From NCBI GenBank assembly GCA_046727755.1, contig JBKPDG010000040.1, positions 1 through 5,744 on the forward strand: 5,744 nt of DNA. Reading direction: 5' to 3'. The DNA is from JALZAA01 sp046727755. GTDB taxonomy: Bacteria; Actinomycetota; Acidimicrobiia; IMCC26256; JACDBD01. Positions 1 to 5,744 of the stretch are shown piece after piece. The number at the start of each line of letters is the position of its first letter. The stretch's first letter is position 1. The position numbers and the translations under genes were made by a program. The notes under the pieces are model-generated. The model had not been told where the DNA came from. It worked only from the letters and a program-made list of their open reading frames with translations, and did no database searches.

Positions 1-648
1 GCGCTCCGCTACCGGGACGGCGTGGTGATGGCCGGCGACCGCCAGGCCAGCGAGGGCTACCAGGTGGCCCACCGCCGGATCGACAAGATCTACAAGGCCG
101 ACGATCTGTCCGCCGTCGGCATCGCGGGGGCGGCGGGACCGTCCATGGAGATGGCGCGCCTGTTTCAGACCGAACTCGAGCACTACGAGAAGGTGGAGGG
201 CGAGAGCCTGACCCTCGACGGCAAGGCCAACCGTCTCGGCCAGATGATCCGGATGAACCTTCCCATGGCCATGCAGGGCCTGGTGGTGGTCCCGATCTTC
301 GCCGGCTTCGACGAGCGGGCGGGACTCGGACGGCTGTTCAAGTACGACGTCACCGGGGGACGGTACGAGGAGGCAGAGTACTTCGCCCAGGGCTCGGGCG
401 GCAAGGACGCCCGCGACTCCTTGAAGAAGCGCTTCCGTCGCGACATGGCGCGCGACGAGGCGATCCGGGCGGCGGTCGAGGCGCTGCTCGACGCGGCCGA
501 CGAGGACCTGGGGACCGGCGGCGTCGACCTGGAGCGTGGGATCTTTCCCAGCGTGAAGACGATCACCCGCTCCGGGATCGCGGATGTGCCGGACGAGGAG
601 GTCCGCCGGCATTGCGAGACCATCCTGGGCGAGCGGAGGCCTGCGTGA
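1..648 (+). CDS. prcB: 20S proteasome beta subunit PrcB, 5'-truncated by window edge
   Basis: This is the proteolytic subunit of the bacterial 20S proteasome. Two heptameric beta rings form the inner chamber where pupylated proteins are degraded in the cytoplasm. The reading frame is open from base 1, giving 215 visible codons. Compared from memory with Mycobacterium tuberculosis PrcB, the first visible residue matches about residue 5 of the mature chain, so the propeptide and nucleophilic Thr1 lie just outside the window. Asp17 (in VVMAGDR) and Lys33 (in RIDKIY), which support Thr1, are both present. Other family stretches are GIAGAAGPSMEMARL, ELEHYEK, NLPMAMQGL, the GSGG turn, EALLDAADED and GGVDLERGIFP. 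The C-terminus is somewhat shorter than the mycobacterial one. The TGA stop overlaps the GTG of a mini-ORF, and prcA follows 46 bases later, so the two genes are very probably cotranscribed. Family assignment is firm; only the start is unknown. Confidence 0.96.
   Translation, partial: ALRYRDGVVMAGDRQASEGYQVAHRRIDKIYKADDLSAVGIAGAAGPSMEMARLFQTELEHYEKVEGESLTLDGKANRLGQMIRMNLPMAMQGLVVVPIFAGFDERAGLGRLFKYDVTGGRYEEAEYFAQGSGGKDARDSLKKRFRRDMARDEAIRAAVEALLDAADEDLGTGGVDLERGIFPSVKTITRSGIADVPDEEVRRHCETILGERRPA
635..639 (+). promoter_or_regulatory. Shine-Dalgarno GGAGG ahead of the GTG at 645
   Basis: GGAGG lies inside the last codons of prcB, with 5 bases between it and a GTG that overlaps the prcB stop codon. 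This is the best ribosome binding site seen in the window. It is placed for a start at 645, not for the prcA ATG at 695, which is more than 50 bases away. Its presence is the main reason to take the mini-ORF seriously. Confidence 0.5.
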
Positions 649-695
649 GCCGCCGACACGATCGCGGCCGTCGTATGGTCGGGGGCGAGCCCTGA
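645..695 (+). CDS. 16-codon mini-ORF bridging prcB and prcA (possible translational relay)
   Basis: The frame reads GTG-AGC-CGC... to TGA and would give MSRRHDRGRRMVGGEP, an arginine-rich 16-residue peptide. Its GTG overlaps the prcB stop as GTGA, and its TGA overlaps the prcA start as TGATG, so ribosomes leaving prcB could be handed on to prcA. GGAGG sits 5 bases before the GTG. I recognise no homologue. In M. tuberculosis, as I recall it, prcA itself starts at a GTGAG that overlaps the prcB stop. The GTGAGC here may therefore be a relic of, or a substitute for, that ancestral start. It is one frame away from prcA, so a single-base indel (natural or a sequencing error) would instead make it a 5' extension of prcA. 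The arrangement is seen directly; translation and any role are inferred. Confidence 0.35.
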   Translation: MSRRHDRGRRMVGGEP

Positions 696-1393
696 TGCCG
701 CTGCCGTACTACGTCTCGCCCGAGCAGATGATGAAGGACAAGGCGGAGTATGCCCGCAAGGGGATCGCCCGCGGCCGGGCCATCGTGGCCATCGAGTACC
801 GGGACGGTATCCTGCTCGTGGCCGAGAACCCCTCCACCCTGCTCCACAAGATCTCCGAGATCTACGATCGCATCGCCTTCGCCGGGGTCGGCAAGTACAA
901 CGAGTTCGAGAACCTGCGGGTCGCCGGGGTCCGCCACGCCGACATCAAGGGGTACTCCTACAGTCGAGGTGACGTGAGCGCCAAGTCGCTGGCGAACGCC
1001 TACTCGCAGGGTCTCGGGAACATATTCACCCAGGACATCAAGCCATTCGAGGTCGAGCTCCTGGTGTGCGAGGTGGCCGACCAGAATGGGTCGAAGAACG
1101 AGATCTACCACATCCTGTACGACGGGACGATCGAGGACGAGCGCAACTACGCGGCCATGGGCGGGCAGTCCGACGAGATCCGGCGCTACCTCAAGGAGCA
1201 CTTCCAGGAGGGGCTCGAGCTGTCTGCCGCCTTCCAGCTCGGGGTCCGCGCCCTGATGGTCACCCAGAACAAGACTCTCACCGAGCGCGACCTCGAGGTC
1301 GCGGTGCTCGACCGCACGAAGACCCGGCGAAAGTTCCGTCGCATCCCGGTGGAGACGGTGCATCAGATGCTCGCCGGGCTTCGCTCCGCGTAG
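695..1393 (+). CDS. prcA: 20S proteasome alpha subunit PrcA
   Basis: This subunit forms the two outer heptameric rings of the proteasome. They gate substrate entry and dock the Mpa/ARC ATPase. The 232-residue product starts MPLPYYVSPEQ, which aligns without gaps to the M. tuberculosis N-terminus recalled as MSFPYFISPEQ; this fixes the ATG at 695. The same frame is open upstream to an ATG at 584, but that would add 37 unrelated residues inside prcB. Residues 1-7 are the gating tail and about 8-27 the H0 helix (SPEQMMKDKAEYARKGIARG). LLVAENPS and HKISEIYDRIAF follow, with Lys52 kept at the position implicated in ATPase docking. Later blocks are GKYNEFENLR, LANAYSQGLGNIFTQ, PFEVELLVCEV and DLEVAVLD. 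There is no N-terminal catalytic Thr, as expected for an alpha subunit. It is about 16 residues shorter than the mycobacterial protein at the C-terminus. The local ribosome binding site (GGGGGCGAG) is weak, so initiation may depend on coupling through the overlapping TGATG. Confidence 0.96.
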   Translation: MPLPYYVSPEQMMKDKAEYARKGIARGRAIVAIEYRDGILLVAENPSTLLHKISEIYDRIAFAGVGKYNEFENLRVAGVRHADIKGYSYSRGDVSAKSLANAYSQGLGNIFTQDIKPFEVELLVCEVADQNGSKNEIYHILYDGTIEDERNYAAMGGQSDEIRRYLKEHFQEGLELSAAFQLGVRALMVTQNKTLTERDLEVAVLDRTKTRRKFRRIPVETVHQMLAGLRSA

Positions 1394-1400
1394 CACGCGG
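1386..1400 (+). repeat. Perfect 6-bp inverted repeat over the prcA stop codon
   Basis: CCGCGT and ACGCGG are exact inverted repeats separated by AGC, and the prcA TAG lies across the first arm and the loop. The stem could fold in RNA, but the loop is tight and no T-tract follows directly; the nearest T-rich stretch is CTTTCTT at 1421-1427. It may slow or partly end transcription before pafA, or it may be chance in GC-rich DNA. Confidence 0.25.
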
Positions 1401-1425
1401 CCGGCTGGTTCCGATCGACGCTTTC

Positions 1426-1454
1426 TTGCACCGGTTGCCCGCCCCTGCTACCCT
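1426..1454 (+). promoter_or_regulatory. Candidate pafA promoter, possibly giving leaderless mRNA
   Basis: TTGCAC (1426-1431) and TACCCT (1449-1454) are separated by 17 bases, the ideal spacing for the housekeeping sigma factor. The -10 is preceded by TGC, an extended -10 element. The -35 matches TTGACA only in its TTG core. The -10 ends 9 bases before the pafA ATG, so transcription should start at about 1461-1464, at or within three bases of the start codon. No Shine-Dalgarno sequence is visible before the ATG. The TANNNT box just ahead of a start codon is the known arrangement for leaderless genes in Actinobacteria and some other phyla. The sequence elements are observed; promoter activity is inferred. 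Confidence 0.5.
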
Positions 1455-1463
1455 TGGCCCACC

Positions 1464-2819
1464 ATGAAGCGCCGCATCTTCGGGATGGAGAACGAGTACG
1501 GGCTCACCTGCACGCTCAACGGGCAGCGTCGGCTCTCGCCTGACAACGTGGCCCGCTACCTGTTCGAGAAGGTCATCCCCGGCGCCCGGAACGCGAACGT
1601 GTTCCTCGAGAACGGCGCCCGGCTGTACCTCGACACGGGCTTCCACCCCGAGTACGCGACGCCCGAGTGTGACAACCTGGCGGAGCTGGTCACCCACGAC
1701 AAGGCCGGCGAGCGCATCGTCGAGGACCTGCTGCACCAGGCCGAGAAGCGGCTGCGAGAGGATGGCATCTCCGGCAACATCCTCCTGTTCAAGAACAACA
1801 CGGACTCCGCGGGAAACTCGTACGGCTGCCACGAGAACTACCTGGTCAGCCGGGATGTCTCCTTCCAGCGCCTGGCCGAGGGCCTCATCCCGTTCTTCGT
1901 GACGCGGCAGATCTTCGCCGGCGCCGGCAAGGTCCTGCAGACGCCGCGCGGCTTCCACTACTGCCTCAGCCAGCGGGCGCAGCACATCTGCCAAGAGATC
2001 TCGGGCGCCACCACCTCATCGCGCTCCATCATCAACACCCGCGACGAACCGCACGCGGACGCCGAGCGCTACCGCCGCCTCCACGTGATCGTGGGCGACT
2101 CCAACATGTCCGAGATCGCGACGTACCTGAAGGTGGGCACCACCGCTCTCATCCTCGACATGATCGAGGACGGATACTTCGACCGCGACTACAGTCTGCA
2201 GTCCCCGGTGCAGGCCATCCGCGACATCAGCCACGACCCGACGCTGCGAGAAACGATCCGGCTCAAGGACGGTCGCACCATCAGCGCGCTCGACCTCCAG
2301 TTCGAGTACCTCGAGCACGCGACCCGCTACGTGCGCGCGATCGATACCGATCCGGTCACCCGCGACGTCCTCCTGCGCTGGACGGCGGTCCTCGAGACGC
2401 TCCGCGACGATCCGACCCAGCTCAACCGCGAGGTCGACTGGGTCATCAAGAAGGAGCTGATCGAGAGCTTCATGGCCAGGAATCGTACGTCGTGGCGCGA
2501 CCCAAAGGTGTCGCTCATCGATCTCCAGTACCACGACATCCGGCCCGACCGTGGTCTCTACTTCCGGCTCGTGCGGCGCGACCTGGTCGATCGGATCACG
2601 AGCGACGAGGCGATCGAGCAGGCCAAGCACCTGCCGCCGCAGACCACACGGGCGCGCCTCCGCGGGGAGTTCATCCGCCAGGCGAACCTGAAGGGCAAAG
2701 ATTACAGGGTGGACTGGGTCTACCTAAAGCTCAACGACCCCGAGCGCGAGACCATCCTGTGCAAGGACCCTTTCCAGAGCCACGACGAACGGGTGGAGCG
2801 GCTGATCCGCTCCTTCTGA
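1464..2819 (+). CDS. pafA: Pup-protein ligase PafA
   Basis: PafA uses ATP to form an isopeptide bond between the C-terminal glutamate of Pup and a substrate lysine, marking proteins for the proteasome. The 451-residue product matches the roughly 452-residue M. tuberculosis enzyme almost end to end. The N-terminal glutamine-synthetase-like domain starts MKRRIFGMENEYG, with Glu9 at the metal-binding position, and carries the catalytic-base Asp57 in LYLDTG. It continues with HPEYATPECD (61-70), FKNNTDSAGNSYGCHENY (109-126), the NTRDEPHADA segment (191-200) with HVIVGDSNMSE (207-217), and YHDI (356-359). The C-terminal domain includes PPQTTRARLRGEF (391-403), DWVYLKLNDP (417-426) and CKDPF (433-437). 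The paralogous depupylase Dop has an insertion after its N-terminal strand that is absent here, and the length and start favour PafA. The gene follows prcA by 70 bases. With prcB and prcA it forms a pupylation-degradation cluster. Confidence 0.97.
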   Translation: MKRRIFGMENEYGLTCTLNGQRRLSPDNVARYLFEKVIPGARNANVFLENGARLYLDTGFHPEYATPECDNLAELVTHDKAGERIVEDLLHQAEKRLREDGISGNILLFKNNTDSAGNSYGCHENYLVSRDVSFQRLAEGLIPFFVTRQIFAGAGKVLQTPRGFHYCLSQRAQHICQEISGATTSSRSIINTRDEPHADAERYRRLHVIVGDSNMSEIATYLKVGTTALILDMIEDGYFDRDYSLQSPVQAIRDISHDPTLRETIRLKDGRTISALDLQFEYLEHATRYVRAIDTDPVTRDVLLRWTAVLETLRDDPTQLNREVDWVIKKELIESFMARNRTSWRDPKVSLIDLQYHDIRPDRGLYFRLVRRDLVDRITSDEAIEQAKHLPPQTTRARLRGEFIRQANLKGKDYRVDWVYLKLNDPERETILCKDPFQSHDERVERLIRSF

Positions 2820-2827
2820 ATCCTAAC

Positions 2828-2848
2828 CGGGGGGCCTCGACCCCACCG
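2828..2848 (+). terminator. Weak candidate terminator hairpin after pafA
   Basis: CGGGGGG (2828-2834) can pair with CCCCACCG (2841-2848), giving seven G-C pairs with one bulged A and a CCTCGA loop, beginning 8 bases after the pafA stop. The U-tract of a standard intrinsic terminator is missing; the following bases are CCTGGCC. It could be a stem-only terminator of the kind proposed for high-GC genomes, an mRNA 3'-end stabiliser, or chance. Confidence 0.25.
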
Positions 2849-3023
2849 CCTGGCCTGCCCGGCACCGACCTCGCCCCGATTGAAGAGATCTGATCGGCCC
2901 GAGGGCAGTTCCGTCCGCAACTTCCGCGTCGTCGGGGGGCCACGCCCAAGGCCCACTCTGGTGTTGTCCTTGCATGCGGCCATCCTGCGGATGATCGGGC
3001 GGACGGTTCGCGCCTGCGCTGCG

Positions 3024-3053
3024 CCAGATCCAAGTTGCCCCAGATACAATTGG
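3024..3053 (+). repeat. Imperfect 14-base direct repeat at the probable treY promoter
   Basis: CCAGATCCAAGTTG (3024-3037) and CCAGATACAATTGG (3040-3053) agree at 11 of 14 positions and are offset by 16 bases, about one and a half helical turns. The second copy covers the TACAAT box. Paired sites over a -10 would suit a repressor, but no regulator is encoded nearby to support this. Confidence 0.3.
3045..3050 (+). promoter_or_regulatory. Candidate treY -10 box (TACAAT)
   Basis: TACAAT matches the TATAAT consensus at five of six bases and stands out in a very GC-rich region. It lies 70 bases before the treY ATG and would give a leader of about 64 bases. No convincing -35 is seen 16-19 bases upstream, so the promoter may be weak, activator-dependent or false. 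Confidence 0.35.
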
Positions 3054-3065
3054 GAGAGACGACGG

Positions 3066-3092
3066 GCCGGGCGAGCCTCGACGTGGCCCGGC
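3066..3092 (+). repeat. 7-bp perfect inverted repeat in the likely treY leader
   Basis: GCCGGGC (3066-3072) and GCCCGGC (3086-3092) are exact inverted repeats around a 13-base loop. They lie downstream of the candidate -10 and 28 bases before the treY start. In RNA this would be a stable stem in the 5' leader; in DNA it could be an operator. No T-tract follows, so it is not a standard attenuator. Confidence 0.3.
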
Positions 3093-3120
3093 GCACCGGA
3101 GAACATTTCCAGCACAGCCA

Positions 3121-5744
3121 ATGGACCAGACCAGCGAGCTGTTCGAGCTCCTGAGCCAGGTGCGAGCCGGCTTGGACCGCGGTCCGCGCCGCGCGACGTA
3201 CCGGCTCCAGCTTGGGCCAGAGTGCGGCTTCGACGCGGTGGCGGCGCTCGCCGGATACCTCGACGCGCTCGGCGTCAGCGATGCGTACCTCTCGCCCTGC
3301 TTCAAGGCCGCACCTGGAAGCTCCCACGGGTACGACGTCACCGACCACAACGCCTTCAACACGGAGCTCGGGAGCCACGAGGCGTTTGACCGGATGGCGG
3401 CCGCTCTCACCGCGCGCGGCCTCGGTCTGGTGCTCGACGTCGTCCCCAATCACATGAGCATCGCCGGGGACGCCAACCCGTTCTGGCTGGACGTGCTGGA
3501 GAACGGGCCGAGCTCGCCATACGCGAGCTTCTTCGATATCAACTGGGCGCCGATCAAGGTCGAGCTGCGCAACCGCGTGCTGCTGCCCGTGCTGCCCGAC
3601 CAGTACGGCCGCGTGCTCGAATCGCAGCAGCTCGTCCTGGAGCTGGTCGACGGCGCCTTGGTGATCCGGCACGCCGGGGCCCGGCTTCCCGTGGCGCCGC
3701 GGAGCTATCGGATGGTCCTGGCCCACCGACTCGACGTCCTGGCCGAGCGGCTCGGACCGACGCATCTCCACTTCCTGGAGCTCCAGAGCATCCTCACTGC
3801 CATCGACCACCTCCCCGAAGAGACCGTCACCGACCCCGTCCGGGTGGCCGAGCGGCTCCGGGAAAAGGAGATCGTCAAGCGGCGGTTGGCCACGCTGATC
3901 AAGGAGTCCGGAGAGGTCAGGGAGGTCCTGGAGGACACGCTGCGGAGCTTCAATGGCACCCCGGGCGATCCGCGGAGCTTCGACGCGCTCGACACGCTGC
4001 TCGCCGCTCAGGTCTACCGGCTGGCCGACTGGCGGGTCGCCGGCGAGGAGGTGAACTACCGACGCTTCTTCGATGTGAACCACTTGGCCGCGATCCGGAT
4101 GGAATCCCCGGCGGTGTTCGAGGCCACCCATCGCCTCGTGCTACGTCTGATCGGCGAGGGCAAGGTCACGGGCCTCCGCATCGACCACCCCGACGGCCTG
4201 TACGGGCCGGGCGACTACTTCCGCCGACTCCAGGAGCGTGCGGTGCAACTCACCGCGGCTCGCTTCCGGCCGGACCTGGACGAGGCGAAAGGGGCGGCGC
4301 TCGTCGAGCTTTATCGCGGCCAGTCCGCCGCAAGCGGGGCGCGACGAGAAGGGGCTCCCCTCTGGATCGTGGCCGAGAAGATCCTCCAGCCGGACGAGCC
4401 CCTGCCGGACCGGTGGACCATCGTCGGTACCACGGGGTACGACTTCCTGGCCTCGGTCAACGGACTCTTCGTGGATAGCAAGGCCTCCCGGCGGATGACC
4501 CTGCTCTACCACCGCTTCACCGGCCGAAGACCGACCATGGCCGACGTGGTCAACGACGCCAAACGGCTCATCATGCAGACGACCATGGCGAGCGAGATCA
4601 ACGAGCTCGGGCTCGAGCTCGACCGCCTGTCCGAGACCAACCGGCTGTCCCGCGACTTCACGTTGAACAGCCTGGCGCGGGCGATCCGGGAGGTGATCGC
4701 GGCCTTTCCCGTCTACCGGACGTACGTGGGCGACCGGGGGGCCGAGGTGAGCCCGCGCGACCGCGCTTACATCGAGCGCGCGGTGGCCGACGCGCGCCAC
4801 CGGAACCCGCAGCTCTCGCCGTCCATCTTCGACTTCGTCCGCGACACGCTCCTCCTGCGAGCTCCCGACGGCGCCCCCGAGAGCGAGATCGGCGCGCGAC
4901 GGAACTTCGTCATGCGCTTCCAGCAGACGACCGGGCCGGTCACGGCCAAGGGGGTTGAGGACACCGCTCTCTACCGGTACAACCGCCTGATCTCGTTGAA
5001 CGAGGTCGGCAGCGACCCTGCGCGGTTCGGCGAGTCTCCCGCCGCGTTCCACGCGCACAACGCCGAGCGGCGCCGCTGGCCCGAGTCGCTCCTCGCCACC
5101 GCCACCCACGACACCAAGCGCGGGGAAGACGTGCGGTGTCGCATCAGCGTCCTGTCGGAGATCCCGGGCGAGTGGGGCGAGGCGGTGCGTCGCTGGCACG
5201 AGCGCACACGCCGGCTCCGGCGGCAGGTCGATGGTCGCGTGGCGCCGGAGCGAAACGACGAGTACCTTCTCTATCAGACGCTGGTCGGCGCCTGGCCGCT
5301 CGACGATCGGGAGGCCGCCGATCCCGCGTTCGTGACCCGCATCGCCGCGTACATGGAGAAGGCCACCCGGGAGGCGAAACTCCGCACGAGCTGGACCAAT
5401 CCGAGCGCGGAGTACGACGCGGCGGTCCGGCAGTTCGTGGCCGGCGTGCTGGCCCCCGGATCCCCGCTGGTGGCGGACATCCACGGTTTCGCCCGGCGGG
5501 TCGCGCGTCATGGGATGGTCAACTCGCTGGCGCAGACGCTGCTCAAGGTCGCCTCGCCGGGCATCCCCGACTTCTACCAGGGCTCGGAGCTGTGGGATCT
5601 CACCCTCGTCGATCCCGACAATCGCCGCCCGGTGGACTTCGGGGCGCGGCGGCGCCTCCTGGATTCGATCCGCTCCCTTGTCGACGCTCCCGGGGCCGAT
5701 CCCGCCGCGCTCTGTGACGAGATGCTGGAGGGATGGCCCGATGG
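3121..5744 (+). CDS. treY: Maltooligosyl-trehalose synthase TreY, 3'-truncated by window edge
   Basis: TreY is a GH13 enzyme that isomerises the reducing-end alpha-1,4 bond of maltooligosaccharides to the alpha,alpha-1,1 bond; TreZ then releases trehalose. The frame is open for 874 codons to the window end. Motifs in order are ATYRLQLG (25-32), YLDALGVSDAYLSP (46-59), GSSHGYDVTDHN (66-77), GH13 region I LDVVPNHM (105-112), region II GLRIDHPDG with nucleophile Asp355, region III WIVAEKIL with acid/base Glu419, TTGYDF (437-442), the MTSase block GPVTAKGVEDTALYRYNRL (605-623), region IV ATHDTKRGED with Asp664, and PGIPDFYQGSEL...LVDPDNRRPVDF (813-840). All catalytic residues are present. ATG 3121 is the first usual start after the in-frame stop at 2992, and the TreY fold begins about 25 residues later. 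No well-spaced ribosome binding site is seen; GGAGA at 3098 is 18 bases away. This is a long-form TreY, and by comparison with family members perhaps 70-130 residues are missing. treZ or glgX may follow. Confidence 0.95.
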   Translation, partial: MDQTSELFELLSQVRAGLDRGPRRATYRLQLGPECGFDAVAALAGYLDALGVSDAYLSPCFKAAPGSSHGYDVTDHNAFNTELGSHEAFDRMAAALTARGLGLVLDVVPNHMSIAGDANPFWLDVLENGPSSPYASFFDINWAPIKVELRNRVLLPVLPDQYGRVLESQQLVLELVDGALVIRHAGARLPVAPRSYRMVLAHRLDVLAERLGPTHLHFLELQSILTAIDHLPEETVTDPVRVAERLREKEIVKRRLATLIKESGEVREVLEDTLRSFNGTPGDPRSFDALDTLLAAQVYRLADWRVAGEEVNYRRFFDVNHLAAIRMESPAVFEATHRLVLRLIGEGKVTGLRIDHPDGLYGPGDYFRRLQERAVQLTAARFRPDLDEAKGAALVELYRGQSAASGARREGAPLWIVAEKILQPDEPLPDRWTIVGTTGYDFLASVNGLFVDSKASRRMTLLYHRFTGRRPTMADVVNDAKRLIMQTTMASEINELGLELDRLSETNRLSRDFTLNSLARAIREVIAAFPVYRTYVGDRGAEVSPRDRAYIERAVADARHRNPQLSPSIFDFVRDTLLLRAPDGAPESEIGARRNFVMRFQQTTGPVTAKGVEDTALYRYNRLISLNEVGSDPARFGESPAAFHAHNAERRRWPESLLATATHDTKRGEDVRCRISVLSEIPGEWGEAVRRWHERTRRLRRQVDGRVAPERNDEYLLYQTLVGAWPLDDREAADPAFVTRIAAYMEKATREAKLRTSWTNPSAEYDAAVRQFVAGVLAPGSPLVADIHGFARRVARHGMVNSLAQTLLKVASPGIPDFYQGSELWDLTLVDPDNRRPVDFGARRRLLDSIRSLVDAPGADPAALCDEMLEGWPD

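Larger units (their letters stand above)
2820..3120 (+). other. Intergenic region between pafA and treY, no supported gene
   Basis: These 301 bases hold no reading frame with recognisable protein character. The frames that cross it are extensions of treY or pafA shadows. No tRNA-like or other known RNA fold was recognised. It contains a GC hairpin 8 bases after the pafA stop, a direct repeat around 3024-3053 that includes a TACAAT box, and a GC inverted repeat at 3066-3092. The likely reading is pafA 3' end followed by treY control region. Confidence 0.6.

Noticed and set aside
584..694. Upstream ATG at 584 in the prcA frame
   Set aside because: It would add 37 residues of low-complexity R/S/G/P sequence overlapping prcB. 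The family N-terminus begins precisely at the ATG at 695.
563..1396. 277-codon minus-strand frame opposite prcA
   Set aside because: It is the complement of conserved PrcA codons, with no recognisable domain and no sensible promoter or ribosome site noticed.
1421..1427. CTTTCTT after the prcA hairpin as a terminator U-tract
   Set aside because: It begins 20 bases beyond the 6-bp stem, too far for intrinsic termination, and it is better explained as lying next to the pafA -35 element.
2880..3389. 169-codon plus-strand frame beginning in the pafA-treY spacer
   Set aside because: More than half overlaps treY in another frame, and the spacer part has no protein-like character or recognised motif.
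2731..4131. 466-codon open frame on the minus strand across pafA end, the spacer and treY
   Set aside because: It runs antisense to firmly identified PafA and TreY sequence. Its composition (V, E, R, D and G-rich, few structured motifs) is the usual mirror of high-GC third positions, and no family is recognisable.
4606..4625. Repetitive GAGCTC/CTCGAG pattern resembling a short palindrome
   Set aside because: It lies within treY and is explained by the codons for alternating Glu and Leu (ELGLEL) in a helix.
4141..5511. 456-codon open frame on the minus strand inside treY
   Set aside because: It lies entirely opposite conserved TreY catalytic motifs, so it is explained as a GC-bias shadow; no motif was recognised in its product.

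Overview
The window is GC-rich chromosomal DNA from a bacterium that has a Pup-proteasome system. All four recognisable genes lie on the + strand, and both outer genes are cut by the window edges. In order they are the proteasome beta subunit (prcB, 5' end missing), the proteasome alpha subunit (prcA), the Pup ligase (pafA) and maltooligosyl-trehalose synthase (treY, 3' end missing). A Pup-proteasome occurs in most Actinobacteria and in scattered other high-GC lineages (Nitrospirae and NC10/Rokubacteria-type groups, for example). The sequence alone does not decide between these. The compact prcB-prcA-pafA order and the long form of TreY fit a deep-branching actinobacterium or a non-actinobacterial carrier at least as well as a mycobacterium.

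Positions 1-1393 encode the 20S core particle. PrcB is visible from about residue 5 of the mature subunit, so its catalytic Thr1 lies only about 12 bases upstream of the window. PrcA begins 46 bases after the PrcB stop. That gap is filled exactly by a 16-codon mini-ORF (645-695). It has a good Shine-Dalgarno sequence, overlaps the prcB stop as GTGA and overlaps the prcA start as TGATG. It is the least expected structure in the window.

Positions 1394-2819 hold a 70-base spacer and pafA. The spacer carries a plausible -35/-10 pair at 17-base spacing, and its -10 ends 9 bases before the pafA ATG. No ribosome binding site is visible, so pafA may be read from a leaderless or near-leaderless mRNA of its own as well as by read-through from prcA. 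PafA joins Pup to substrate lysines, and the PrcA/PrcB barrel degrades the tagged proteins, so these three genes act in one pathway. Pup itself, Dop and the Mpa/ARC ATPase are not in the window; pup and dop are expected just upstream.

Positions 2820-3120 are a 301-base intergenic region with no supported gene. It contains a GC hairpin just after pafA, a 14-base imperfect direct repeat whose second copy overlaps a TACAAT box, and a 7-bp inverted repeat in the probable treY leader. From 3121 to the end runs treY, the first enzyme of the TreY-TreZ route from glucan to trehalose, which is functionally separate from the proteasome genes. No mobile element, CRISPR array, tRNA or rRNA was seen, and no wholly new system is evident.
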